Below are positions 41,775-51,037 of a stretch of DNA of 64,000 nucleotides, in pieces (the stretch's first letter is position 1; each line of letters opens with the position of its first letter). Location: NCBI GenBank assembly GCA_009692185.1, contig SHZT01000003.1, forward strand, positions 124,001 through 188,000, read 5' to 3'. Source of the stretch: Gemmatimonadota bacterium. GTDB lineage: Bacteria; Gemmatimonadota; Gemmatimonadetes; Gemmatimonadales; GWC2-71-9. Below the pieces are notes generated by a model, which saw only the letters and a list, made by a program, of their open reading frames with translations, was not told the DNA's origin and made no database searches. Made by a program: the position numbers and the translations under genes.

Positions 41775-43903
41775 AAGTTCAGCACCCCGCGCATGGCCGC
41801 CGCGAGATCAGGAATCTGCGGCAACGTGACGTCTTCGATTTGCGGTGAGTAGGACACGAACGCATCGGCTGACCCAATACGCTTGACCGGCGCATCCAGC
41901 CACGCAAAACACTCGTCACCCACCTTCGCCGCGATTTCCGCGCCATACCCCCACGACAGCGAGTCTTCGTAGGCAACCAGGACCCGGCTGGTCTTCCGGA
42001 CCGACTCCATGATCGTGTTCCAGTCCACCGGGCTCAGCGAGCGGAGGTCAATCACCTCGACGCTCACACCGTCGGTCTCTTCCAGTTCCCTGGCCGCCTG
42101 GATCGACCGTTGCACTACCGCGCCGTACGTGATCACGGTGAGGTCCGTTCCCGGGCGAACGACTTTCGCCTTGCCGAACGGGATCATGAAATTGGGACCG
42201 GGGTACGGCGCCTTGTTGTACGTCTGTCGGTAGAGATGCTTGTGCTCGAGGAAAATGACCGGGTCATCACAACGAATGGCGGTTCTCAGCAGCCCGTTGG
42301 CATCGAGCGCCGTTGAGGGGCAAATGACCCTGAGGCCGGGAATGCTCGTGTAGACCACCGCGCCCGTCTGGGAGTGGTATGGACCGCCACCCTTCAGGTA
42401 CCCGCCGTACGTGACCCGTATAACCGCCGGCGCGCTGAACGCGCCGTTCGAGCGCCAGCGCATCGTCGCCAGCTCGTCGCGGATCTGCATGTACGCGGGC
42501 CAGATGTAGTCGAAGAACTGGATCTCTGCGACCGGCTTGATGCCGCGCACCGCGAGCCCGATTGCCCGACCGACGATGTTCGCTTCGGCCAGCGGCGAGT
42601 TGTACACGCGGTCACTGCCGAATTCCTTCTGCAGCCCCCAGGTCACCTTGAATACCCCGCCCTTGCCTTTGACCTTGGCGAGGTGCTCCGAGCGGGAGAC
42701 ATCCGCAACGTCTTCTCCGAACACGACGATGCGGGAATCCCGCGACATCTCATCCTTCAGGCACCGGTTCAGCAAGTCCACCATGGTCGTGGGCTCGCCG
42801 CTGAACTGGGGGTCGTCCTCGGTGTCGAACTGCTCGCTGGTCGGGTCGACGTCCTGCGAATAGATGTGGTGATAGAGTGTGTCGGCCGCCGGCTGGGGCG
42901 CGGCGAGCGCTATGCCCGACGCCAGCTCAACATCCTCCTCGACCTGCTTCTTGATCTCGGCGATCTCGGCCTCGGTCGCATGACCTTCCGCGATCAGCCG
43001 AGCGGGGAACGCGATCAGCGGATCACGAGTCGCTTCCGCGGCCCGCTCCTCCGACGATTTGTACATCGCTTCGTCGTCCGACAGCGAATGCGAATACGGG
43101 CGGATGACCTTGGCATGAACCAGCGCGGGGCCTTTCCGCGCGCGGCACCAGGCGGCCGCGCGCGTCATGGCATCGAACGACGCCACCGGGTCACAGCCGT
43201 CCACTTGCTCGATCAGCAGGTCCGGGAAGTTCGATACCAGCTTGGATACCGAGCCGCCGGCGGTCTGCACCTCGACCGGCACCGAAATAGCGAACCCGTT
43301 GTCTTCGATGAGGAACAACACCGGGAGCTTCAGGTTCGAGGCGGTGTTCATCGCCTCCCAGAACTCGCCCTCGCTCGTGGCGCCTTCGCCCGATGAGCTG
43401 AAGACGATTTCGTCGCTCTGGGCGAGCGTCTCGCGATCGGGAATACCCTTGAGCCGGTCGTACTTCTGCCACGCCTCGGCGCAGCCAACCGCGGGCAGGA
43501 ACTGCGTGGCCGTGGGACTCGACTGGCTCACGATGTTGAGCGCCTTGTGCCCCCAGTGAGACGGCATTTGCCGGCCGCCTGAATTCGGGTCGTCCGCCGC
43601 GGCCACCGCGGAGAGAAACATTTCAGTCGGGGTCATGCCGAGGGCGAGACAGAGCGCGCGGTCGCGATAGTAGGGGAAGAACCAGTCGTACGCGGGGCGA
43701 AGCACGCGCGCCGCGGCGACGAGGATGCCTTCGTGACCCGCGCCGGATATCTGGAAGAAGATTTTGTTCTGGCGCTTGAGCTGGATCTCGCGGTCGTCGA
43801 TGCGGCGTGACAGCAGCATCAGGCGGTACATGTCGAGGAGATCGGGCTTTTCGAGTCTGGTGGACGAATTGCGCCGCGCGCGGGGCTTGGTCTCGGTAGG
43901 CAT
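41771..43903 (-). CDS. Fused alpha/beta E1 2-oxo acid dehydrogenase
   Basis: Thiamine-diphosphate E1 component of a branched-chain 2-oxo acid or pyruvate dehydrogenase complex, alpha and beta subunits in one 710-residue chain. Alpha part about 20-330: SGAGHEG, TDP motif [15 protein letters not shown] with IEDN; beta part about 365-710: [49 protein letters not shown]. No E2 or E3 gene is adjacent. Substrate is undecided; the fused form is common in Bacteroidetes-like and Gemmatimonadota genomes for branched-chain acids. Confidence 0.9.
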   Translation of the reverse strand: MPTETKPRARRNSSTRLEKPDLLDMYRLMLLSRRIDDREIQLKRQNKIFFQISGAGHEGILVAAARVLRPAYDWFFPYYRDRALCLALGMTPTEMFLSAVAAADDPNSGGRQMPSHWGHKALNIVSQSSPTATQFLPAVGCAEAWQKYDRLKGIPDRETLAQSDEIVFSSSGEGATSEGEFWEAMNTASNLKLPVLFLIEDNGFAISVPVEVQTAGGSVSKLVSNFPDLLIEQVDGCDPVASFDAMTRAAAWCRARKGPALVHAKVIRPYSHSLSDDEAMYKSSEERAAEATRDPLIAFPARLIAEGHATEAEIAEIKKQVEEDVELASGIALAAPQPAADTLYHHIYSQDVDPTSEQFDTEDDPQFSGEPTTMVDLLNRCLKDEMSRDSRIVVFGEDVADVSRSEHLAKVKGKGGVFKVTWGLQKEFGSDRVYNSPLAEANIVGRAIGLAVRGIKPVAEIQFFDYIWPAYMQIRDELATMRWRSNGAFSAPAVIRVTYGGYLKGGGPYHSQTGAVVYTSIPGLRVICPSTALDANGLLRTAIRCDDPVIFLEHKHLYRQTYNKAPYPGPNFMIPFGKAKVVRPGTDLTVITYGAVVQRSIQAARELEETDGVSVEVIDLRSLSPVDWNTIMESVRKTSRVLVAYEDSLSWGYGAEIAAKVGDECFAWLDAPVKRIGSADAFVSYSPQIEDVTLPQIPDLAAAMRGVLNF

Positions 43904-43942
43904 GTCCCGAAAAATAGCCGGTTATCCGGCCATCGGCGAGCG

Positions 43943-44191
43943 TTACTTCTGGGCCAGTCGCCGGAGCGCAGCCAGCTTCTCGATCGCCCCGCCGCCGCTC
44001 GGGGCCTTGGTCTCAACCTTCACGGCGTCGCGGATATCCATGAGCACTTCGAGCAGGAGTTGCTCCCGCTGATAGGCGGCGTCCAGGTCCAGCATGCGCA
44101 CCTTGTCGCCGGCCTTGTCGGCGCGATCGTAGGCGTCGCGGTAGATCGCCTCGAGGTTGGCGAGTATGCGGTCTCGTGAGCGTTGGGTCAT
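43943..44191 (-). CDS. Small helical protein paired with retropepsin-like gene
   Basis: An 82-residue mostly helical, charged protein (ILANLEAIYRDAYDRADKAG, LDAAYQREQLLLEVLMDIRD) likely to form a coiled coil. No family recognised. Its ATG (44191) overlaps the stop of the retropepsin-like gene by 4 bp, so the two are translated together. 39 bp separate its stop from the E1 start. Confidence 0.7.
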   Translation of the reverse strand: MTQRSRDRILANLEAIYRDAYDRADKAGDKVRMLDLDAAYQREQLLLEVLMDIRDAVKVETKAPSGGGAIEKLAALRRLAQK

Positions 44192-44574
44192 ACGGCGACC
44201 TCCGCCGGGGCAGGACCGGCATCTACCAGCTGCTTCGTCACGGGTTCGACACGGAAGTTGAGGCCCTCGAGGCTCCGGGACCCGAACAGCACGAGGTCGC
44301 GCTGCTCTCCAAACACTACTTCGTCTCCAGCTCGCTTCCCGGCAACATGAATGACCACCGTACCCGTTGACCGCTCAAGGATGGTCCCGTCTGCCTGCCG
44401 GAAACGCCACGTGCTGTTGCGTTCGACGCCCAGGGACTCGAGGACTTCGGCGGGAAACCACGACAACTCCGCTCCCGTGTCAACCAGCACGGACCTGAGG
44501 GTCCGGGTTTCCCCCGGGCGCGCCGGGTTCTCGATTTCGATGTCTACTCTGAATGGGCCAATTTCGTCGGACAT
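44188..44574 (-). CDS. Retropepsin-like aspartic protease domain protein
   Basis: A 128-residue single-domain protein of the clan AA (retropepsin-like) group. The catalytic motif is VDTGAELSW near residue 31, in a beta-rich context (FRQADGTILERSTGTVVIHV). No signal peptide. As in retropepsins, activity would need dimerisation. Overlaps the small helical gene. Known bacterial members process a range of proteins; the target here is unknown. Confidence 0.82.
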   Translation of the reverse strand: MSDEIGPFRVDIEIENPARPGETRTLRSVLVDTGAELSWFPAEVLESLGVERNSTWRFRQADGTILERSTGTVVIHVAGKRAGDEVVFGEQRDLVLFGSRSLEGLNFRVEPVTKQLVDAGPAPAEVAV

Positions 44575-44588
44575 AGTACCTCCTGAGG

Positions 44589-45557
44589 CTAGTCGCTCGG
44601 AAGCCGGTGCTCACGAAAGAACGCCCACATCAGGCTTGACGCGTCAATGCTGCGGGTGGTGCGGCCGACGAACCATTCCGGCATCGGCCCGCCGCCGGGC
44701 CAGGTGTGACCACCTCCGTGAATGGTGTAGAGCACCACGTCTGCGCCGTCGGCGCAAGGCGTGAACGTGCGACGCGTGACGTCCGCCGCCACGGCGGAGT
44801 CGACTGGGTTCGGCACGCAGCCATTCCTCTGCGCCCAGTTCGCCGTCCACGTCAGTTGGCTCGGAAAGCGCTTGTGGTCAGGCACTACCCAGGACGTACC
44901 GCCGTTGTACGGTGCCGCCACGTCCGACGTGCCATGAAAGTTGATCATCGGCATGGGGCGAGGGTCGGGACACCACTTGAACGGCACTAGCTGGGCCGAC
45001 CCAACCAGCCCGACTGCCGCGATACGATCCCGGAGCGTGCAGGAGAGGGCGAACGACATCCCGCCCCCGTTGGAAAGCCCATTGGCATAGACTCGCGCCG
45101 GATCGATGTTGAAGTGCGCCGAGATGGTGTCAATGAGCGCCGAAACAAACTTTACGTCTGGCGAGAGACCGGGACGTATTCCTTCCTCATGCCACACGCG
45201 GACGCCTCGTCCACCCACGCCCGACGGGTATACAATGATGAGGCCCTCGCGGTCCGCCACGTCATTCCAGCGACTCATGTCCCGCTGCGCGGCGCCCCAG
45301 AGGCCGGCGCCATGCAGGCTGATGACCAGCGGAGTGGGCTTGGAGCGGTCATACGCCTTCGGGACATACAGCAGGTACTCGCGCTTCACTCCCGATGACA
45401 CGAAAGAGCCGTTGTGGCGATTCGCCGCGAACCACGACACGGCCTCGATCGGAACCACGGCCACCGGCAGGCCGATGAGCGCCAGGGCCGCGAGGAGGGC
45501 ACGCCGTCCTCGCGATTCCTTCCCCCTTCCTCCTTCCTCCTCCCTTCTCTCGGTCAT
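44589..45557 (-). CDS. PHB depolymerase-like / LpqC-type esterase
   Basis: A 322-residue alpha/beta hydrolase of the polyhydroxybutyrate depolymerase/feruloyl esterase group. Triad in GLSNGGGMS (Ser), HGTSDVAAPY (Asp) and HGGGHTWPGG (His); an oxyanion HGAG after PLVISL. The N terminus has a low-complexity segment (RREEEGGRGKESRGRR) encoded by a G/A-rich tract, followed by a membrane or signal segment (ALLAALALIGLPVAVVP). ATG 45557 overlaps the ABC permease stop (ATGA). Confidence 0.87.
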   Translation of the reverse strand: MTERREEEGGRGKESRGRRALLAALALIGLPVAVVPIEAVSWFAANRHNGSFVSSGVKREYLLYVPKAYDRSKPTPLVISLHGAGLWGAAQRDMSRWNDVADREGLIIVYPSGVGGRGVRVWHEEGIRPGLSPDVKFVSALIDTISAHFNIDPARVYANGLSNGGGMSFALSCTLRDRIAAVGLVGSAQLVPFKWCPDPRPMPMINFHGTSDVAAPYNGGTSWVVPDHKRFPSQLTWTANWAQRNGCVPNPVDSAVAADVTRRTFTPCADGADVVLYTIHGGGHTWPGGGPMPEWFVGRTTRSIDASSLMWAFFREHRLPSD

Positions 45558-47185
45558 CGATGCCTGTTCCACGCCAGCGCCAGCGGCGCGGCCGACAACC
45601 GCGCGAGCGGGATCGCCAGGATCGCCAGGAGCATGAGCAGGTAGTGCCCAACGTGCGGCGTATCGAGAAACCACCTGAGCACTCCGTACAACCCGAAAAC
45701 GGCAATGCACCAACTGGCCGCGCCGATCACCAAGGTGCGATCGCGCACGAGACGCTCACGATACAGGCGCACTACGATCCACGCAGCCGCGATCATCTTG
45801 AGGCAAACGAGCACGGCGAACACCACGGGCAACGCGCTCCACACGGCACCCACGCGACTCGAGTCGACGATCCATATCGCCAGCGGACCCAGGCAGGACA
45901 TGACCGCCAGCGTGCCAAACACCGTCCCCTTGATCAGCCACTCGCGGCCCGTGAGCCCGATGTAGAGACTCTGCACCAGTTGTTTCCACGTTGACGCTGC
46001 GAACCACGCCACGACCAGCAGCAGGAATACCGCCACACGCGGCGTCCCCGTGACACCGGCCAGCCGCCGCAACCGGTCGACGAACAGGGGCATCTCGCCG
46101 GAGAGCTCCAGTCCGAGCGGGATGGCGATGAGTACAAGGAGCCAAGCGAGCGCGGTGCTCCACATGGTCATCTTGAGTTTGGCCGTGATGAGCTGCGCGT
46201 TGGTCAGCGGCCGCGCCGCGATGAACGGCGACAGAGCGTACGACGCGGCCTCGGTTCCGCCGGCCTTGCTCACCGTCAGCGCGCCAAAGGTCGCCATGAC
46301 AACGGGAGTGACGCCCGCGCCGAGCAGGATCACGACGACGAGCGAGATCGACGGGCCAGCGATCCAGAGCAACAACAGCTCGAGCGGGAGCAGAATCGCG
46401 ACCCACACCGGAAGCGGCCAGCCGTTGCGCCGCCATTCGAACCACGACTGCGCGCTCGCGGGCGATTCGAAATGCGCGCGTGGCCGCGACGCGCCCGCGA
46501 GATTCGCGAGCCAGGTGAATCCGCCGCTCCAATCGGGGACGTCGCCACGACGGGCGCGCGCGACGGCCGAGCGGCCCGCGACCCACGCGAGCGGAATCAG
46601 CGGCAGGAGAATGGCCGCCATCACCGGCTCCGACAATCTGAATTCGATCGCGACAAGGACGGTGGCGTCGATGACCACCAGCCACAGCATCACCACGAAC
46701 ACGCGCACGCCCCGCAATCCGTACGGCATCCATGTGAGCGCTTGCGTCCACCCGATGTGCGCGACCGCGAGTATGCCGGGCCAGATCACCGGGACCTGAA
46801 CGGATGGCGGCCACGTGCCAAGCGTCTGGAATGCAAGCCAGAGGAGCGCTACCGCTGAGGCGGCGTACAGCATCGGCCAGCCCGCGAGCGCCGCGGTGGT
46901 CACCGGCCGGGTGAGCATCCGCGCCGGAAACATCGACTGCCGGGCTGCCAAGTCGCCGTCGAGCCCGAACGTGAACACCGCGAGGAAATAGATGAACACG
47001 AAGGTGAATGGGCCGGTGGCCATGAGCGCGAATCCCAGCCCATCGTCGAAGGCGGTCGGGAACCCCTTCGCGCGAACCAAGACCTTGAGCGCGACGAGGG
47101 CGCACATGAGCACTGCGATCGCCACCAGGCCCCAGCGATGGCGCCGGCGGAATTCCCACGCGATCGCAGCCGCGGGCGTTGTCAT
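45554..47185 (-). CDS. ABC transporter permease (ABC-2 type)
   Basis: A 543-residue membrane protein with about twelve hydrophobic segments in two groups separated by a cytoplasmic loop (ASRPRAHFESPASAQSWFEW). Partner of the ATPase at 47182-47925, forming an ABC exporter; substrate unknown. ATG 47185 and the ATPase stop overlap as ATGA within a dispersed repeat sequence. The downstream esterase overlaps too. Confidence 0.85.
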   Translation of the reverse strand: MTTPAAAIAWEFRRRHRWGLVAIAVLMCALVALKVLVRAKGFPTAFDDGLGFALMATGPFTFVFIYFLAVFTFGLDGDLAARQSMFPARMLTRPVTTAALAGWPMLYAASAVALLWLAFQTLGTWPPSVQVPVIWPGILAVAHIGWTQALTWMPYGLRGVRVFVVMLWLVVIDATVLVAIEFRLSEPVMAAILLPLIPLAWVAGRSAVARARRGDVPDWSGGFTWLANLAGASRPRAHFESPASAQSWFEWRRNGWPLPVWVAILLPLELLLLWIAGPSISLVVVILLGAGVTPVVMATFGALTVSKAGGTEAASYALSPFIAARPLTNAQLITAKLKMTMWSTALAWLLVLIAIPLGLELSGEMPLFVDRLRRLAGVTGTPRVAVFLLLVVAWFAASTWKQLVQSLYIGLTGREWLIKGTVFGTLAVMSCLGPLAIWIVDSSRVGAVWSALPVVFAVLVCLKMIAAAWIVVRLYRERLVRDRTLVIGAASWCIAVFGLYGVLRWFLDTPHVGHYLLMLLAILAIPLARLSAAPLALAWNRHR

Positions 47186-47210
47186 TCTGAGCGAAGCGTG
47201 GAATCTGCTG
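47175..47210 (-). repeat. Dispersed TGTCATTCTGAGCGAAG-type repeat
   Basis: GTTGTCATTCTGAGCGAAGC on the plus strand (47180 onward) followed by GTGGAATCTGCTGG matches a short sequence common as a dispersed repeat in many bacterial genomes. Here it spans the stop of the ATPase gene and the start of the permease gene: the GAATGACA core supplies both codons. Confidence 0.6.
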
Positions 47211-47925
47211 GAGTTCCGACGAGTGCCACGAAGATCTCGTCGAGCGACGCGCCGCCGTGCGATTCCTTGACGGCGCCCAGGGGCCCGCTCAGGACGATCT
47301 TGCCCTGGTGAATCATGGTGACGTGATCGGCGACCTCTTCCACTTCCTCCAGCAAATGTGACGAAAAGAGCACCGTGCGCCCCTCGTGGGCGATGGTGCG
47401 GATGACGGCGCCGAGTATGTCCCGGCGAACGATGGGGTCGAGGCCGGACGACGGTTCGTCGAGCACCAGCAGCTCGGGCCGATACGCCAGCGCGATCAGC
47501 AGTCCTGCGCGCGCCTTCTGGCCCTTGGAGAGTGTCTTGATCTTCGCCGTGGGGTCGAGCGCGAACTTCTGCCGCAGCTCCTCGGCGTAGGCATCGTCCC
47601 AAGCGGGATAAAACGCGCGCGAGTAGCGTATGAGCTCGTCCACGCGCATCCAGCCGGGAAGGTCGTTTTCCTCGGAGAGGTAGCCGATCCGCGACAGGAC
47701 GCCGACCGGATCGGCGACCGGATCGATGCCAAACACGCGCACCGAGCCGCTTTCCGCCCGGAGCAGGCCCAGAATGTGCTTGATGAGCGTGGTCTTGCCG
47801 GCGCCGTTTGCGCCGACGAGCCCATAGACCGCCCCGCGTGGCAGGGACAAGCTCACCGACGCCAGGGCCGTCTTGCTACCGAAGCGGCGCGTCAGCTCCG
47901 ACACACTGATGACTGATTCACTCAC
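47182..47925 (-). CDS. ABC transporter ATP-binding protein
   Basis: A 247-residue ATPase of an ABC-2 type exporter. Walker A GANGAGKTTLIKHIL, Q-loop (GYLSEENDLPGW), signature LSKGQKARAGLLIAL, Walker B LLVLDEPSSGLD, switch His in SSHLLEEVEEV. Likely works with the following permease. The last residues (STLRSE) come from a dispersed repeat. The gene starts at ATG 47925, 17 bp downstream of the DUF1015 stop. Confidence 0.95.
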   Translation of the reverse strand: MSESVISVSELTRRFGSKTALASVSLSLPRGAVYGLVGANGAGKTTLIKHILGLLRAESGSVRVFGIDPVADPVGVLSRIGYLSEENDLPGWMRVDELIRYSRAFYPAWDDAYAEELRQKFALDPTAKIKTLSKGQKARAGLLIALAYRPELLVLDEPSSGLDPIVRRDILGAVIRTIAHEGRTVLFSSHLLEEVEEVADHVTMIHQGKIVLSGPLGAVKESHGGASLDEIFVALVGTPADSTLRSE

Positions 47926-47942
47926 CAGCGAACCCCCAATCG

Positions 47943-49169
47943 TCAGCCGACCGGCAAGAGAACCAGCCCGGACGGAACCTTGGGCACGAAATACGTGGAC
48001 TTCTGTGGCATGAACTCGCCCGCATCGGCAACGGCAATCACGTCTTCGACCCGCGTGGGCGCGAGCATCACACCCGCTGCGGCCCGCCCTGATCCCACTT
48101 CGTCCAGCACCTCTGCCGCGGAGGCCGAGTAGCCGACAGTCGCGCCAGCACCAGCGATGGCCTTCATCGGGCCAACGGCCAGCGCGTCAACCAGGGCGAC
48201 GTCGAGCTTGGCCGCCATCCCGGTGCCCGCCGCCTGCACGTCGGCCCCCGGCTTGAGCGTGGCCAGGAGCGTTCGCCCGCCCGGCAAGACCACGATGCAG
48301 GACGTGCCCGACCGGCGTCGGTCGGCCAGCAGGGCCATGGGATCGAGTTCGGGCTCGATGGATTCAACGGAAAAGGCGCCATCCAGGGCGCCCGCGAGCC
48401 GGTCCGGCGGGATCATGTCCCCACGAATGAGCCGGTGCGTCGCCAGGACGATCAGTCCGGGGTCTACGAGCGGCACGATCAACCCCGCGGTGCGATCGGC
48501 TTTCGGGTTCCCGCCCCGGTATGCCACGGCGGTCTCGAACCGGTGATGTCCGTCCGCGATATAGAGTGTCCCGCCAGCCGCCGCCGTGAGCGCGGTCGCG
48601 CCGGGCCCGGATACGCGCCACAGCCTGATCTGGACGCCGTCGAGAACGGCACGCGCCCGCGGCTCACGCAGCGTTACATCGGCTAGGGCCCGCGACAATG
48701 CGCCACCCTTGTCCGGCGCCAGGAAGAACAGCGACTCGAACATCGTGCGCGTCGCCGTCATGAGCGCCAGCCGGTCCACCTTGGGGCCGGCGTGCGTCTT
48801 TTCGTGGGGACGCACGCGGCCGGCCGAGTAGGGCTCAACCGAGACGCCCGCGAGGAGCCCGGTCCGGACATGGGTCCGCTTGTCCGGCGTGGTGAATTCC
48901 TGGGCCAGCACATACGCAGCCGGCTCATCGTCCCGAACGAGCGTGCCGTCCGCCCGCCAGCCGCCGAGGGTCCTGGCGGCGGCCGCGTAGCGGTCGCCGT
49001 TACCGTCGGGGAGAATCAGATGTACGATGTTGTGCGGGTTCCGCGCGAGCCGCGCGCGCTCGGCGTCAGCAATCACGTCGTATGGCGGCGCGATCAGATC
49101 ACTCAGCCCGCCAAGGTCGGCGAAATGCTCACCCACGATCGGGGCGACTAACGGAGATTCCTGCGACAT
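47943..49169 (-). CDS. DUF1015 family protein
   Basis: A 408-residue cytoplasmic protein of the DUF1015 family, function unknown (often called HTH-containing, but it is not a regulator). Family features: APPYDVIADAER near the N terminus, ILPDGNGDRY, RPHEKTHAGPKVDRL, and the metal-site-like YIADGHHRFETA. ATG 49169 is chosen; GTG 49175 is also open. The start shares bases with that of csaA on the opposite strand. Confidence 0.85.
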   Translation of the reverse strand: MSQESPLVAPIVGEHFADLGGLSDLIAPPYDVIADAERARLARNPHNIVHLILPDGNGDRYAAAARTLGGWRADGTLVRDDEPAAYVLAQEFTTPDKRTHVRTGLLAGVSVEPYSAGRVRPHEKTHAGPKVDRLALMTATRTMFESLFFLAPDKGGALSRALADVTLREPRARAVLDGVQIRLWRVSGPGATALTAAAGGTLYIADGHHRFETAVAYRGGNPKADRTAGLIVPLVDPGLIVLATHRLIRGDMIPPDRLAGALDGAFSVESIEPELDPMALLADRRRSGTSCIVVLPGGRTLLATLKPGADVQAAGTGMAAKLDVALVDALAVGPMKAIAGAGATVGYSASAAEVLDEVGSGRAAAGVMLAPTRVEDVIAVADAGEFMPQKSTYFVPKVPSGLVLLPVG

Positions 49170-49497
49170 GCCCACTTTCGAAGAGTTTCAGGGGTTCGAC
49201 GTCCGGGTGGGCACGGTGGTGTCCGCCCGGATCCATCCGACCGCCAAGAAACCGGCGTTTCAGATGGAGATTGATTTTGGTCCTGCGGGAATCAAGCGGT
49301 CCAGCGCGCAGTTGACCACGCGCTACGAACCAGCCGGGCTCGTGGGCCGGCAGGTTGCGGCCGTGCTGGGCTTCCCGCCGCGCCGCATTGGCGACTTCAC
49401 GTCCGAGGTGCTGGTGCTCGGAGCGATCCTGCCCGGCAACGAAGTCGTCCTGCTGGCGATCGATGCGCCCGTGCCGAACGGTTCCCCGGTCGCCTGA
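49168..49497 (+). CDS. csaA: CsaA-type tRNA-binding domain protein
   Basis: A 109-residue EMAP/OB-fold protein of the CsaA family, a dimeric tRNA-binding protein also reported as a secretion chaperone. Motifs: FDVRVGTVVSARIHPTAKKP, IKRSSAQLTTRY, VAAVLGFPPRRIGDFTSEVL. ATG 49168 overlaps the minus-strand ATG of the DUF1015 gene on the sequence CATG; GGAG lies about 12 nt upstream inside that gene. Confidence 0.92.
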   Translation: MPTFEEFQGFDVRVGTVVSARIHPTAKKPAFQMEIDFGPAGIKRSSAQLTTRYEPAGLVGRQVAAVLGFPPRRIGDFTSEVLVLGAILPGNEVVLLAIDAPVPNGSPVA

Positions 49498-49503
49498 CGC
49501 CGC

Positions 49504-50979
49504 TCAGGATTTCTGCTTCACCGCCCGCGTCTCTTCGCCACCGCGCCGCAACACGAGGCCGGACACGCCGCCCTCGCCATCCATCAGGAACCCGATGCGT
49601 TCAGACGCCATCGTGAGAAAGAAATCGGTCTGCGATTCGAGGAACACCGGGGCCCGATCGTGGTCCGGCGTCTCGATGAACAACCGGTCCCCGTCGCGCG
49701 TGACGGTAAACACCTGGTTCGGACCGACCTCGTATTCGCCGACGTAGCGGTCGTACACCCGCGGGTCCATCTGCGCGAGCGGCTTGGGATCGGCCGAGTA
49801 GTCCGGCCAGAGATACACGGCAGCCACGGCGTTGATGATTTCCGACAGGAGCCCTCCGCCGGTGTCGGAGTTCGTCATCACTACGGCGCCCTGGCCGTGG
49901 TGCACGAACGCGATGAACTCCACCCGGAAGCCCTCGTTGGCCCCTGAGTGACCGAAGCGAATCGAGGAGCCGCTGCCCCGGAGGAAGAGGCCCAGCCCGA
50001 CCGGCCCGCCGCGCTGGGGCGTGAGCATCTCGGTGATCGTTCCCTGGGAAACTACCTTGGAAGAGCGCCCCGCGGCCGCCTGCTGAATCTCGATGGCAAA
50101 CCGCGCCAGGTCCGACGGCGTGGCCCACAATCCCGCGGCCGCCAGTTCGGGATACACGTTCCAGTGACCCGGGATCGCCCGGCCACTGCTCCGGTGTCCG
50201 CTCGCGGCAAACTTCCGGGCCTTCTTGGAAAGCGGTTGCTCATACGTGCTGTGTGTCATCTGGAGGGGCGTCAGCACCGTCTTCTTCATGAACTCCGGGA
50301 ACCGCTGATGCGTGACGTCGGCGATAACCTGCTGGAGGATCGTGTAGCCGCCGCCGGAATAGTGAAACCCCTGGCCGTGCAGCTCGTCCACCGAAATCGC
50401 CGGCGTGTTGGCTGGCTTGGCGCCCTCCAGCACCTGCGCGAGGCTCGGCAACTTGATCCCGCTGGCGTAGCCGACGTACCCCGTGGGCGTGAGCCCCGAG
50501 GTGTGGCTCATCAGGCCGCGCACGGTGACCAGGAAGTTGGGGACGGAGTCGCTCTTGGGGACTTTCCACGATGTCAGGACGTCGTTGACGTCCCGGTCCA
50601 GGTCCAGCTCACCGCGCTGAATCAGGGCGAGTGTGGCCAGCGCGGTTACCGGCTTGGAGACCGACGCCGCCTGAAACAGCGTGCTCGTGTCCACCGGCGT
50701 CCGCCGATCCACCTCGAGCACGCCGTACCCCTTGGCCCACTCGATCTTGCCGTCGTTGATCACGGCGATGCTGACGCCCGGAACTCCGTAATACGCCATC
50801 CGCTCCGGCAGCGTCATACGCAGACCCCGGCCCGCGACTTCGATAATGGGGGTCAAGCCAGACTCGACGGCGCTGATGCGCTCGGCGATATCCACCACGG
50901 AAGACTGCGCGGCGCTCGTCGAAACAACTCCTAGAAACATGCCGACGCCCAGCCACTGCATTCTGACGAAAACTTTCAA
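49504..50979 (-). CDS. Secreted serine hydrolase (beta-lactamase/DD-peptidase type)
   Basis: A 491-residue exported penicillin-binding-like hydrolase (family S12). Signal peptide about 1-24 (GVVSTSAA-Q); catalytic SVSKPVTAL (SxxK), YSGGGY (Tyr), FGHSGANEG (HxG). The last 100 residues add a small domain of DUF3471 type (YVGEYEVGPNQ). TTG 50979 is chosen: GGGAGG lies 5 nt upstream, and the peptide MKVFVR gives the usual positive n-region; ATG 50961 has no ribosome binding site. Substrate unknown. Confidence 0.9.
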   Translation of the reverse strand: MKVFVRMQWLGVGMFLGVVSTSAAQSSVVDIAERISAVESGLTPIIEVAGRGLRMTLPERMAYYGVPGVSIAVINDGKIEWAKGYGVLEVDRRTPVDTSTLFQAASVSKPVTALATLALIQRGELDLDRDVNDVLTSWKVPKSDSVPNFLVTVRGLMSHTSGLTPTGYVGYASGIKLPSLAQVLEGAKPANTPAISVDELHGQGFHYSGGGYTILQQVIADVTHQRFPEFMKKTVLTPLQMTHSTYEQPLSKKARKFAASGHRSSGRAIPGHWNVYPELAAAGLWATPSDLARFAIEIQQAAAGRSSKVVSQGTITEMLTPQRGGPVGLGLFLRGSGSSIRFGHSGANEGFRVEFIAFVHHGQGAVVMTNSDTGGGLLSEIINAVAAVYLWPDYSADPKPLAQMDPRVYDRYVGEYEVGPNQVFTVTRDGDRLFIETPDHDRAPVFLESQTDFFLTMASERIGFLMDGEGGVSGLVLRRGGEETRAVKQKS

Positions 50980-50984
50980 CGCGG

Positions 50985-50990
50985 CCTCCC
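50985..50990 (-). promoter_or_regulatory. Shine-Dalgarno deciding a TTG start
   Basis: GGGAGG on the minus strand with 5-nt spacing to TTG 50979; it fixes the start of the serine hydrolase over the downstream ATG. Confidence 0.7.
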
Positions 50991-51037
50991 TGGCAGATGG
51001 GCGTTCAAGTTGCGCCCAAGTCGCAATTCGGCGCAAG

